Shown in pieces: positions 1-5,795 of a DNA stretch of 5,795 bases. The notes below the pieces were generated by a model, which had not been told where the DNA came from, made no database searches, and saw only the letters and a list, made by a program, of their open reading frames with translations. How positions within the stretch are numbered: position 1 is the first letter of the stretch; each line of letters opens with the position of its first letter. The stretch comes from Halanaerobiaceae bacterium (GTDB taxonomy: Bacteria; Bacillota_F; Halanaerobiia; Halanaerobiales; CSSED10-376), in the NCBI GenBank assembly GCA_003557445.1, contig PWOK01000111.1, positions 1 through 5,795 on the forward strand. The letters are read 5' to 3'. Both the position numbers and the translations under genes were made by a program.

Positions 1-255
1 ACAATTAGAGGAGCAAATAGATATACCAGGGCTGGATTAAGATATTATTGGAAATTAAATAGTAAATCTCTATATGGAAGTCTTGGCTATGTAAACAGGA
101 CAAAAGAGGGAGTTCATCAAAGAAGATTTGATGTAGGAACCGGAGTTGAATTTGATCTGGGTAAAAGATCAGCCCTTAATATAGAGGGAGGATATAGTTC
201 GGCTGTACCTTCTAATATCTATTATATAATTTCTTTGAGAGTTAACTGGTTGTAA
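1..255 (+). CDS. C-terminal end of a probable outer-membrane beta-barrel protein (5' end outside the window)
   Basis: An open frame runs from base 1 to a TAA at 253-255 and gives the last 84 residues of a protein that begins upstream. I do not recognise the family. What is visible is a series of about five short segments with alternating polar and hydrophobic or aromatic residues, separated by short polar turns: around YTRAGLRYYWKL, SLYGSLGYV, FDVGTGVEFDL, ALNIEGGY and a final IYYIISLRVNWL. Glycine and tyrosine are frequent and there is no long hydrophobic helix. This is the pattern of amphipathic strands at the end of an outer-membrane barrel. Barrel proteins usually end in an aromatic residue; this one ends in Trp-Leu, slightly off the classic signal. 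It could be the barrel of an autotransporter, a porin-like protein or another exported barrel. The following gene starts 27 bases downstream with no visible terminator between, so co-transcription is possible. The fold call is inferred from pattern only. Confidence 0.6.
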   Translation, partial: TIRGANRYTRAGLRYYWKLNSKSLYGSLGYVNRTKEGVHQRRFDVGTGVEFDLGKRSALNIEGGYSSAVPSNIYYIISLRVNWL

Positions 256-282
256 AAGGTTTTAAAAACAGGAGTGAATTAG

Positions 283-1653
283 ATGAAAGGAAAAATTCGT
301 TTTATTCATACAGCTGACATTCATCTGGGACGGCCTTTAAACTGTGGTGGAGAACCATCATCAGACCTGGCTTCTGTATTTAAAAATGCAGATTACAGGT
401 CACTGGAAAAAATCTTTGATAAAGCCCTGGAATATGAGGTGGATTTTATCCTTATTTCCGGAGATCTTTATGATCAGGAAGCCCGTTCTATTGAAGCCAG
501 TAAATATTTTATTGACAGCTGTCAGAGGTTGAAGGAAAAAAATATCCCCCTGTATATTATATCAGGTAATCATGATCCCCTTGGACGACAAAAAGAGCCC
601 TTTGCATTACCTGAAAATGTTTATATTTTTGATAGTGAAGATGTAGAGGTCAGAGAGTATCAAAGGCAGGGGGAAAGTCAGGCCCGAATTCTGGGACAGT
701 CATACAGGAATAAATTTGAATCCAGAAAAATGTACAGTTTTTACACAGTACCTGATCAGAACCTTATAAATCTGGGAATTTTACATTCACAGCTTGACCC
801 GCAAAACAAAAACTATGTTCCGGTTTCTAAAAATGAGTTATTAAATAAAGATGATATAAATTACTGGGCTCTGGGACATATACATCAACCACGGGTTTTA
901 AATTCAAAAAATCCAGTGATAGTTTTTCCGGGGACACCTCAGGGAAGGGATATTGGAGAAACAGGTATCAGGGGTTGTTTTCTGGTAGAAATTGATAATG
1001 ACCTGGAACCTGAAATTCAATTCATACCCACTGCCCGAGTAATCTTAAAAAGAATAGAAATTAAGATTGATGAAAAAGAGGAAAAAAAACCGGGGAATTT
1101 ATCAGATCTGGAGGAATTACTGCTGGAAAAAGCAGAAACTATATTGACAAAGGATCCCTGTGTTGAAAATGATATCGATCAGGAAAATATCAATATTTTA
1201 AAAGATGGTTATGATCAATGGTTTAAAGGATATATTGTACGCTGGGTTATAACAGGAAGAGGGCCAGTACATGATATGATTGAAGAAAATAGAGAAGAAG
1301 CAGCAGTTGAGTTGATTGCTAAATTAAATAATAGATTGGCTGAAAGAGATCCCTTACTGTGGTCACATTCAATGGTTTTTCATACAGGGAGAGATCTTCC
1401 GGATATTGATGATTTTATTAAAAATAATCAGGTTTTTAAAGAAATTAATCAAACCATCAATGATATTAAAGATGACAGACAGTTACAAAAGAAACTTATA
1501 AAAAACTGGGGAAGGATCTGGGAAGGTTCATCAGATCATGAAGAACAGGAATGGAATAAGTTTCACCCTGATCAACAGACAATAAAAGAAATTCTCAATG
1601 AGGCCCGGCAGAGAATAATAGAGGAACTGTTTGAAAGAGGTGAGAAAAGTTGA
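283..1653 (+). CDS. yhaO: YhaO-like DNA repair exonuclease (SbcD/Mre11-family metallophosphoesterase)
   Basis: A 456-residue calcineurin-type phosphoesterase, expected to be a Mn-dependent nuclease acting on DNA ends with the ATPase encoded next. All family motifs are visible: D12 and H14 in HTADIHLG, D61 in SGDLYD, N96-H97-D98 in SGNHDP, H168 in GILHSQ, and H199 and H201 in LGHIHQP. These are the residues that hold the two metals and catalyse phosphodiester cleavage in Mre11/SbcD. A PGTPQGRD stretch at about 216-223 matches the end of the catalytic domain in this family. From about residue 240 to the end is a charged, mainly helical region, likely the capping domain plus the surface that binds the ATPase. 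The ATG is preceded by AGGAGTG (270-276) at good spacing, and the catalytic domain begins right at the N-terminus, which supports this start. There is no signal peptide. The stop codon overlaps the start of the next gene, as expected for a two-subunit complex. The protein is somewhat longer than my recollection of Bacillus YhaO (about 400 residues), the excess being C-terminal. Plain SbcD is the alternative name; the partner's membrane hairpin favours YhaO. Confidence 0.9.
   Translation: MKGKIRFIHTADIHLGRPLNCGGEPSSDLASVFKNADYRSLEKIFDKALEYEVDFILISGDLYDQEARSIEASKYFIDSCQRLKEKNIPLYIISGNHDPLGRQKEPFALPENVYIFDSEDVEVREYQRQGESQARILGQSYRNKFESRKMYSFYTVPDQNLINLGILHSQLDPQNKNYVPVSKNELLNKDDINYWALGHIHQPRVLNSKNPVIVFPGTPQGRDIGETGIRGCFLVEIDNDLEPEIQFIPTARVILKRIEIKIDEKEEKKPGNLSDLEELLLEKAETILTKDPCVENDIDQENINILKDGYDQWFKGYIVRWVITGRGPVHDMIEENREEAAVELIAKLNNRLAERDPLLWSHSMVFHTGRDLPDIDDFIKNNQVFKEINQTINDIKDDRQLQKKLIKNWGRIWEGSSDHEEQEWNKFHPDQQTIKEILNEARQRIIEELFERGEKS
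1636..1644 (+). promoter_or_regulatory. Ribosome binding site for the TTG-started yhaN
   Basis: The bases AGAGGTGAG lie inside the last codons of yhaO, about 5-8 bases before a TTG at 1650-1652. They decide the start: the protein read from this TTG begins directly with the short lead-in strand typical of SMC/Rad50-like ATPases, and its Walker A motif follows at residue 31. No ATG lies in frame between the TTG and the Walker A codons. Confidence 0.75.
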
Positions 1654-4535
1654 GATTGAACAATCTTTATATAGGGGATTTTGGTATATTTAATAATCAA
1701 CATATAAAAAAAATAGGAAAAGGATTGGTGGTTATAGGTGGGTATAACCGTTCAGGAAAAACAACACTGTTAAAATTACTGCGTTATCTTGGATATGGTT
1801 TTCCCCGTGATGGTTCATTACCTCCACCAACAAAAGATTATTATGTTGAAGCAGATATAGAAACAGATCCCAAAGAAAAATACAATTTAAGTATAAAGGG
1901 TTATGCAAAACCTGCAATTAATATTGTGCAGGGAAAAGAGGATACTGATATAACTGTTCATGATCTCTATAACAACCTTGATCAGTTCACCTATCACCAG
2001 GTATATACAATCAGCCTGGATGAATTACAGAAAATTCCTGAAGGTGTTTCTGGTTCCCGGGATAAAGAAAGATTGCAGTCGGTTTTACTGGGAGCAGGGC
2101 TTTCACAGATAGTGGAATTACCTGCAATTGCCAGAAGTTATTTTAATAAGGCTCATTCCATAGGGGCTAAATATGGAAAACCTGATGTCTCTGAATTTAA
2201 ACCCTATAATGAGAGAATTGAAGAGGCTGAAAAAGAAAAAAAAGAAGCCCTTAAACAGGTAGAAGAATATATAGAGAAAGAAGAAGAGATAAAAAATATC
2301 TCAGAAATAATAGAAAAAAATGAAAAAAGCATTTCATCCTTAAAAAAGAAAAATACCAGACTGGATGTTTTAAAAAATAATTATGATAATTATACTGAAC
2401 TAAAAGAACTTGAAATTAATCTGTCAGATCATAAAGGCGAAAAGATTGAAAAAGATAAGTTTCCAGAAGAAAAAAGAGAAAACGCCCGTAGTTTAATAGA
2501 ACAATATGAGGAAATAGATAGAGAGTATCAGGAGACCAAAGAAGATTTTCGTAAAAATGTCAGCCAGAGTAATATTAACACTATCAAAGAAAAACTTCTG
2601 GAACAAAGAGGAAGACTGGAAAAACACTCCTCACAGCTGGCCGGTTATCAGGAGAAAATAAAAAATTACAGGGAACAGAAAAAAACACATGAAGAAAAAT
2701 ATGGACAGCTCCAAGCTGAAGCTGAAAATATTAATTCAGACTGGGAAGATAATCTCCAAAAAGCGATGGAGATAAAGACTGATCAGATTGAACAGCATAG
2801 ATTAACTTCCAGTATAGAAAAGCTTAAAGAATTAAAGCGCGATTTAAAGGAAGAAGAAAACAAACTTAGACAATTTGAGGAAGAATATGACAATAAAAAG
2901 ACTCAACTGGAACAGGCAGAAAAAGGCAGACCAAATAAGGTTTTAAAAAAAACATTCCTGATTGGTTTATTGTCACTGTTTACTGGTATTTCAGTAAGTG
3001 TTATTAATATAATTATAGGGATGTTTATTGGTTTTTCCTTTCTGGTATTAACAATAATCTATTATTTTTCCCGATATAATGAGGAAAGGGATAAATTAAA
3101 AAAATTTAACGAAGAAAAAAGAAAAATAAATGAAATTAAAAACGGTATTGAAAACAGAAAAAAAGAAATAGATATCTTAAAAGATGAAACAAATAAAACA
3201 GATAAGATCCTTGATAAATACAGGAATATACTGGGTACAGGCAAGCAAAAAATGCCTGAAATGATAAAAGATTATTTTATATCTCTACAGGACCTCAAAA
3301 AAAGATATAAAGAATGGGAACAGGAAAAAGAAAAACTGATTTCCTTGAAAAAGAATATTAAAGAAGAACTAAGTTCTATTTATGACCTTATAAATACACT
3401 GGAAAAATATTTTACAAAGGAACGTTTTCTGTTACCTGAAAATCAGCAAATTATACAGAAAAGTGATCAGATTTTTTCTGCCCTAAAGACAGCTTTTGAA
3501 TTTTTGGAATATGCCATCAAACTTAATAATATTGAAAATAAAAAAGAGGAGTTAGAAGCTGAAATAGAAGTATTTTTAGCTGATATGAATTATAAAGGAA
3601 AGATCAATGAAAAACTTCAAAAATTTGAGAAGCAGCTGAAATTGGTCACAGAATATGAGGAACTGGAACAGAAGTATAATTCTTCAAAAAAACATATCCT
3701 TTTTACTCTACGTTCTTCTGATAGAATTAAACAGGATTTACTTGATTATGGTCAGAGATTTATGGAAGGAACAGAAGACCTGATGGATATATTTGATCAA
3801 TTATACAATAAATATACTTCAGTAGAAAATGTTGAGGAAGACTACAGTAAAACATCTGCTGAGCTCAGACAACTTGAACAGGAACTGGAAGAAAAAAAAG
3901 ACAGTTTAAAATCATTAAAGGAAGAAAAAGAAAAACTGGCTTCACCGGAAAAGATAGAAAAAGCTCATAAAAAATTAAATAAAGCCAGGAATGAACTCAG
4001 GAGTTTAGCAGAAAGATATGCCCTGAACAGAACAGTATCTTTTGTTTTGAATAAAGTCAGGGAAAGAGCTATAAATAGAGCAAAAGAAGATCTCCTTGAA
4101 CCTGCAGGCCAGGTTATGGAAAAATTAACTAAAGGAGAATATATAAAAATTGAACCACCTTCTGATTTAAAAGAACCTGATTTTAAGACAACACAGGCTG
4201 AAGGTAATAAACAGGAAAGTATAGATTATTTAAGCAGGGGAACTAAAGAACAGCTCTTTCTGGCTGTTAGAATTAGCAGGATTAAAGAAATCAAACCACC
4301 ACTTCCTGTAATTCTTGATGATTCCCTGGTTAATTATGATAGGTCACACCTGTTTCAGGCTGCAGAAATATTATCAGAACTGGCTGAGAGTCATCAGATA
4401 TTTGTATTGACCTGTCATCCCCATCTGGTTGATTTTATTAATAATGGTTGTTTTAAGGCTCAATTCTGGAAATTGAGAAAAGGTGAAATTTCAGAAACCA
4501 GAGGAGAAGAACTGGTTAAATATTTATCTTGCTGA
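1650..4535 (+). CDS. yhaN: YhaN-like Rad50/SbcC-type ATPase with coiled-coil arms and a central membrane hairpin
   Basis: A 961-residue SMC/Rad50-like ABC ATPase, expected to clamp DNA and control the YhaO nuclease. The N-terminal head half (about 1-185) carries Walker A GYNRSGKT at 31-38 and a Q-loop region near H116-Q117, followed by the LDELQ typical of YhaN proteins (123-127). Coiled-coil arm 1 covers about 187-430. Residues 435-473 form an uninterrupted hydrophobic stretch, long enough for two short membrane helices, with basic residues on both sides (K430, K433, K434; R475). Arm 2 covers about 477-785 with a break near P596. The C-terminal head half has the ABC signature LSRGTKEQ (861-868), Walker B PVILDDS (886-892) with D890-D891 where many ABC proteins have Asp-Glu, the D-loop after it, and the switch histidine H923 in LTCHPH. 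There is no CxxC zinc hook; the few cysteines are near the C-terminus. Start is TTG, overlapping the yhaO stop as TTGA, which suggests translational coupling. Length is close to Bacillus YhaN as I remember it. SbcC proper is less likely because of the hairpin and missing hook. Confidence 0.9.
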   Translation: MRLNNLYIGDFGIFNNQHIKKIGKGLVVIGGYNRSGKTTLLKLLRYLGYGFPRDGSLPPPTKDYYVEADIETDPKEKYNLSIKGYAKPAINIVQGKEDTDITVHDLYNNLDQFTYHQVYTISLDELQKIPEGVSGSRDKERLQSVLLGAGLSQIVELPAIARSYFNKAHSIGAKYGKPDVSEFKPYNERIEEAEKEKKEALKQVEEYIEKEEEIKNISEIIEKNEKSISSLKKKNTRLDVLKNNYDNYTELKELEINLSDHKGEKIEKDKFPEEKRENARSLIEQYEEIDREYQETKEDFRKNVSQSNINTIKEKLLEQRGRLEKHSSQLAGYQEKIKNYREQKKTHEEKYGQLQAEAENINSDWEDNLQKAMEIKTDQIEQHRLTSSIEKLKELKRDLKEEENKLRQFEEEYDNKKTQLEQAEKGRPNKVLKKTFLIGLLSLFTGISVSVINIIIGMFIGFSFLVLTIIYYFSRYNEERDKLKKFNEEKRKINEIKNGIENRKKEIDILKDETNKTDKILDKYRNILGTGKQKMPEMIKDYFISLQDLKKRYKEWEQEKEKLISLKKNIKEELSSIYDLINTLEKYFTKERFLLPENQQIIQKSDQIFSALKTAFEFLEYAIKLNNIENKKEELEAEIEVFLADMNYKGKINEKLQKFEKQLKLVTEYEELEQKYNSSKKHILFTLRSSDRIKQDLLDYGQRFMEGTEDLMDIFDQLYNKYTSVENVEEDYSKTSAELRQLEQELEEKKDSLKSLKEEKEKLASPEKIEKAHKKLNKARNELRSLAERYALNRTVSFVLNKVRERAINRAKEDLLEPAGQVMEKLTKGEYIKIEPPSDLKEPDFKTTQAEGNKQESIDYLSRGTKEQLFLAVRISRIKEIKPPLPVILDDSLVNYDRSHLFQAAEILSELAESHQIFVLTCHPHLVDFINNGCFKAQFWKLRKGEISETRGEELVKYLSC
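2952..3068 (+). other. Central transmembrane hairpin of the YhaN-like protein
   Basis: Codons 435-473 encode about 39 residues made almost only of Ile, Leu, Val, Phe, Gly, Ser and Thr, with a single Asn (N453) near the middle, flanked by lysines before and arginine after. This fits two antiparallel membrane helices of 18-20 residues with a tight turn, both coiled-coil arms staying on the cytoplasmic side. A re-entrant loop is the alternative. It sits close to the midpoint of the 961-residue chain, where the coiled coil should reverse direction. Confidence 0.75.
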
Positions 4536-4559
4536 AGGATAAAAGGGAGGAACTATACC

Positions 4560-4967
4560 ATGGATATAAGTAAAAATATTGAAAATGATCAGATGTGTTT
4601 TGCCTGTGGTCCCCAAAACCCTATTTCACTTAAACTTGAGTTTGATTTTTATGAGGAGAATAAGGTCAAAGCTTATTTTAAACCGGGGAAAAATCTACAG
4701 GGGTTTAAAGATGTTTTACATGGAGGTATAATCTCCACTGTTCTGGATGAAGCCATGGCTAAAGTACTTAATATGAAAGGTATTAAAGCTGTTACAGCAG
4801 AGATAAATGTGAGGTTTAAAAAGATGGTTCCTGTAGATAATGAATATGTTGTACACGGTATTATGAAAAAAAACAAAAAAAATATATTTTTTACTGAAAG
4901 TTATCTTGAAGGTAAAAATGGTAATATATATGCCTCAGCTCAGGCTAAATTTGTTAAAATAAAATAA
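4560..4967 (+). CDS. PaaI-family hotdog-fold thioesterase
   Basis: A 135-residue single-domain cytoplasmic protein of the hotdog fold, PaaI/YigI-like branch, which usually hydrolyses acyl-CoA or aryl-CoA thioesters; the actual substrate cannot be read from sequence. The N-terminus has CFACGPQNPISLKL (residues 13-26), a signature of this subgroup that contains a Cys-x-x-Cys-Gly. The central helix region LHGGIISTVLDEAM (53-66) holds the H54-G55-G56 turn and the D63-E64 acidic pair in the place of the usual catalytic or water-activating acid. The strand after it (TAEINVRFKKMVP, about 79-91) is the typical central hotdog strand. Length is normal for the family, and the enzyme would work as a dimer or tetramer. 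The ATG follows a strong AGGGAGG at 4544-4550 with 9 bases of spacing. It starts 24 bases after yhaN, so it is probably co-transcribed. The domain call is firm; the in vivo role is unknown and no pathway gene beside it points to a substrate. Confidence 0.88.
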   Translation: MDISKNIENDQMCFACGPQNPISLKLEFDFYEENKVKAYFKPGKNLQGFKDVLHGGIISTVLDEAMAKVLNMKGIKAVTAEINVRFKKMVPVDNEYVVHGIMKKNKKNIFFTESYLEGKNGNIYASAQAKFVKIK

Positions 4968-4976
4968 AAAAGGAAT

Positions 4977-5018
4977 ATGAATTCAAACCAGGATGTAGGT
5001 GTGATAATATGCTTTTAA
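4977..5018 (+). other. Possible 13-codon leader reading frame before the GGDEF gene
   Basis: An ATG at 4977 preceded by AAAGGAA (4969-4975) opens a frame of 13 codons (MNSNQDVGVIICF) that stops with TAA at 5016-5018, overlapping the first bases of the GGDEF gene in another frame. Ribosomes ending there could re-initiate at the ATG at 5009, which has only a weak site of its own. The frame is short enough to arise by chance and the peptide resembles nothing I know. Confidence 0.2.
4997..5003 (+). promoter_or_regulatory. Weak ribosome binding site of the GGDEF gene
   Basis: AGGTGTG ends 5 bases before the ATG at 5009. It is a poorer match to AGGAGG than the sites of yhaO and the thioesterase gene. 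No ATG in this frame occurs between the thioesterase stop and 5009, so the start is well constrained even though the site is weak. Confidence 0.45.
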
Positions 5019-5795
5019 AATTACATGGAAAATATATAAAAAATAATAATGAAAAAAATATAGGCAGGATTATACTGCTGGTTATGTCCTTTTCCTATAT
5101 AATCTCTGGAATTATATATAGATCAGCCCAGATAGCTGATCCCATGAATATGCTGGAGAGAATTGTAATCACAGCAATTGCTTTAGTTATAGTGTTATTA
5201 TCCAGAGTTAATATAACAATAAAAAATAATATATATGAAATCAGCCGTGCTCTATCTTATTTAGCAATAGTTCATTTGATTTATCTGGCCTATAATGATG
5301 GTTTTCCCCTTAATTATATTTTCAGTTTACTGGTGGTTATTATTATTGCCAATATAATATTTAAGGCTGATAAAACATTAAAATATTATAATATAACTAC
5401 TATAGTTGTTTTAATTATTTCACTGGCTTTTATTCCGGAACTGTCAGTTAATAAATATTTATTTGTTTTCTCCTTTATATCTTTAACAATTTTATCATAT
5501 CTAATCAGTAAACTACAACATAATATTGAAGATGAATTAACAGAAATAGAGGAAAAAATAAGAGACCTTACTTTTAATGACAGTTTAACAGGTTTATATA
5601 ATAGAACATATTTTAATGAAGAGCTTGAGCGTTATGATACAGCGAGACAGCTTCCCCTGAGTATTATAATTGGGGATGTTAATGGTTTAAAAATAACCAA
5701 TGATGCTTTTGGACATCAAAAAGGAGATCAATTATTAATTACCATTGCCAGTATATTAGAGGAATGCAGCCGCCAGGAGGATCTTGTTGCCCGCT
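5009..5795 (+). CDS. Membrane-anchored GGDEF-domain protein, probable diguanylate cyclase (3' end outside the window)
   Basis: The frame stays open from the ATG at 5009 to the window end, giving 262 residues. The first 166 are very hydrophobic, with about six predicted membrane helices near 19-37, 52-67, 82-95, 103-118, 129-142 and 149-166, an unrecognised sensor-type module. A charged helical linker (about 167-187) leads into a GGDEF domain: D191-SLTGLYNR-199, then GDVNGLKITNDAFGHQKGD (222-240). D223 matches the metal-binding aspartate; N231 and D240 match the guanine-contacting residues of diguanylate cyclases. The chain is cut at LVAR (259-262), just before where the GGDEF signature itself should lie, so catalytic competence cannot be judged. 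The GDVNGLK form is common in GGDEF proteins that also carry PAS or HD-GYP domains in Clostridia and Halanaerobiales, so more domains may follow; this is inference. If active it makes cyclic di-GMP from two GTP at the cytoplasmic membrane. It lies 41 bases after the thioesterase gene with no clear terminator between. Confidence 0.85.
   Translation, partial: MLLKLHGKYIKNNNEKNIGRIILLVMSFSYIISGIIYRSAQIADPMNMLERIVITAIALVIVLLSRVNITIKNNIYEISRALSYLAIVHLIYLAYNDGFPLNYIFSLLVVIIIANIIFKADKTLKYYNITTIVVLIISLAFIPELSVNKYLFVFSFISLTILSYLISKLQHNIEDELTEIEEKIRDLTFNDSLTGLYNRTYFNEELERYDTARQLPLSIIIGDVNGLKITNDAFGHQKGDQLLITIASILEECSRQEDLVAR

Noticed and set aside
344..532. A 62-codon + strand open frame inside yhaO
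   Set aside because: It lies wholly within the conserved phosphoesterase core in another frame, and its translation has no recognisable feature.
1732..1917. Minus-strand open frame opposite the Walker A region of yhaN
   Set aside because: It is antisense to strongly conserved ATPase sequence, with no ribosome site or family resemblance.
3062..3244. Minus-strand open frame encoding a Phe/Leu/Ser-rich hydrophobic peptide
   Set aside because: The hydrophobic look is a by-product of reading lysine- and glutamate-rich coiled-coil codons backwards (AAA/GAA read as TTT/TTC).
2220..4010. Repetitive GAAAAAG/GAAGAAAAA-like tracts, which look like a DNA repeat
   Set aside because: They vary in spacing and sequence and simply reflect Glu/Lys codons of the coiled-coil arms; no regular repeat unit is present.
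4673..4876. Minus-strand open frame within the thioesterase gene
   Set aside because: It is antisense to the conserved hotdog motif region, with no supporting signal.
4862..4882. A-rich run with A AAA AAC and A AAA AAT heptamers in frame, which resemble -1 frameshift slippery sites
   Set aside because: Such heptamers are expected by chance in Lys/Asn-rich, A+T-rich genes. No strong downstream stem-loop is evident, and the zero frame gives a full-length protein of normal size.
4968..5008. Possible terminator between the thioesterase and GGDEF genes
   Set aside because: There is no GC-rich inverted repeat followed by a T-run; the gap is simple A-rich sequence with ribosome-site-like bases.

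Overview
The window reads as an A+T-rich bacterial segment in which every supported gene lies on the + strand with short gaps or overlaps, so it is probably one transcription unit, or a run of closely coupled units. Clear Shine-Dalgarno sites, heavy use of AGA/AAA/ATA codons, and a YhaO-YhaN pair like that of Bacillus point to a Firmicute-type organism. The first gene fragment, however, looks like the C-terminal strands of an outer-membrane beta-barrel. A low-GC Firmicute with an outer membrane suggests Halanaerobiales (Halanaerobium/Halothermothrix type). This assignment is inference; Fusobacteria or another diderm low-GC lineage is not excluded.

Layout: 1-255 is the 3' end of a probable outer-membrane barrel protein. 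283-1653 is a YhaO/SbcD/Mre11-like metallophosphoesterase with all its metal-binding motifs visible. 1650-4535 is a YhaN/Rad50/SbcC-like ABC ATPase with split head domains, long coiled-coil arms and a two-helix membrane hairpin near the middle. It starts on a TTG that overlaps the yhaO stop codon. 4560-4967 is a PaaI-type hotdog thioesterase. 5009 to the window end is the 5' part of a membrane-bound GGDEF protein (six predicted membrane segments, then the first half of a diguanylate cyclase domain); the GGDEF signature itself lies just beyond the window.

YhaO and YhaN very probably form a nuclease-ATPase complex of the Mre11-Rad50/SbcCD type. Here it appears to be tethered to the membrane through a hydrophobic hairpin placed where Rad50 has its zinc hook. 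The hotdog and GGDEF genes have no obvious mechanistic link to it; shared transcription or membrane location is the only connection the sequence suggests. No RNA genes, CRISPR arrays, insertion sequences or convincing terminators were seen, and no intergenic stretch is longer than about 41 bases. The best candidate for something under-described is the membrane-hairpin Rad50-like protein and its partner. The rest is ordinary chromosomal content.
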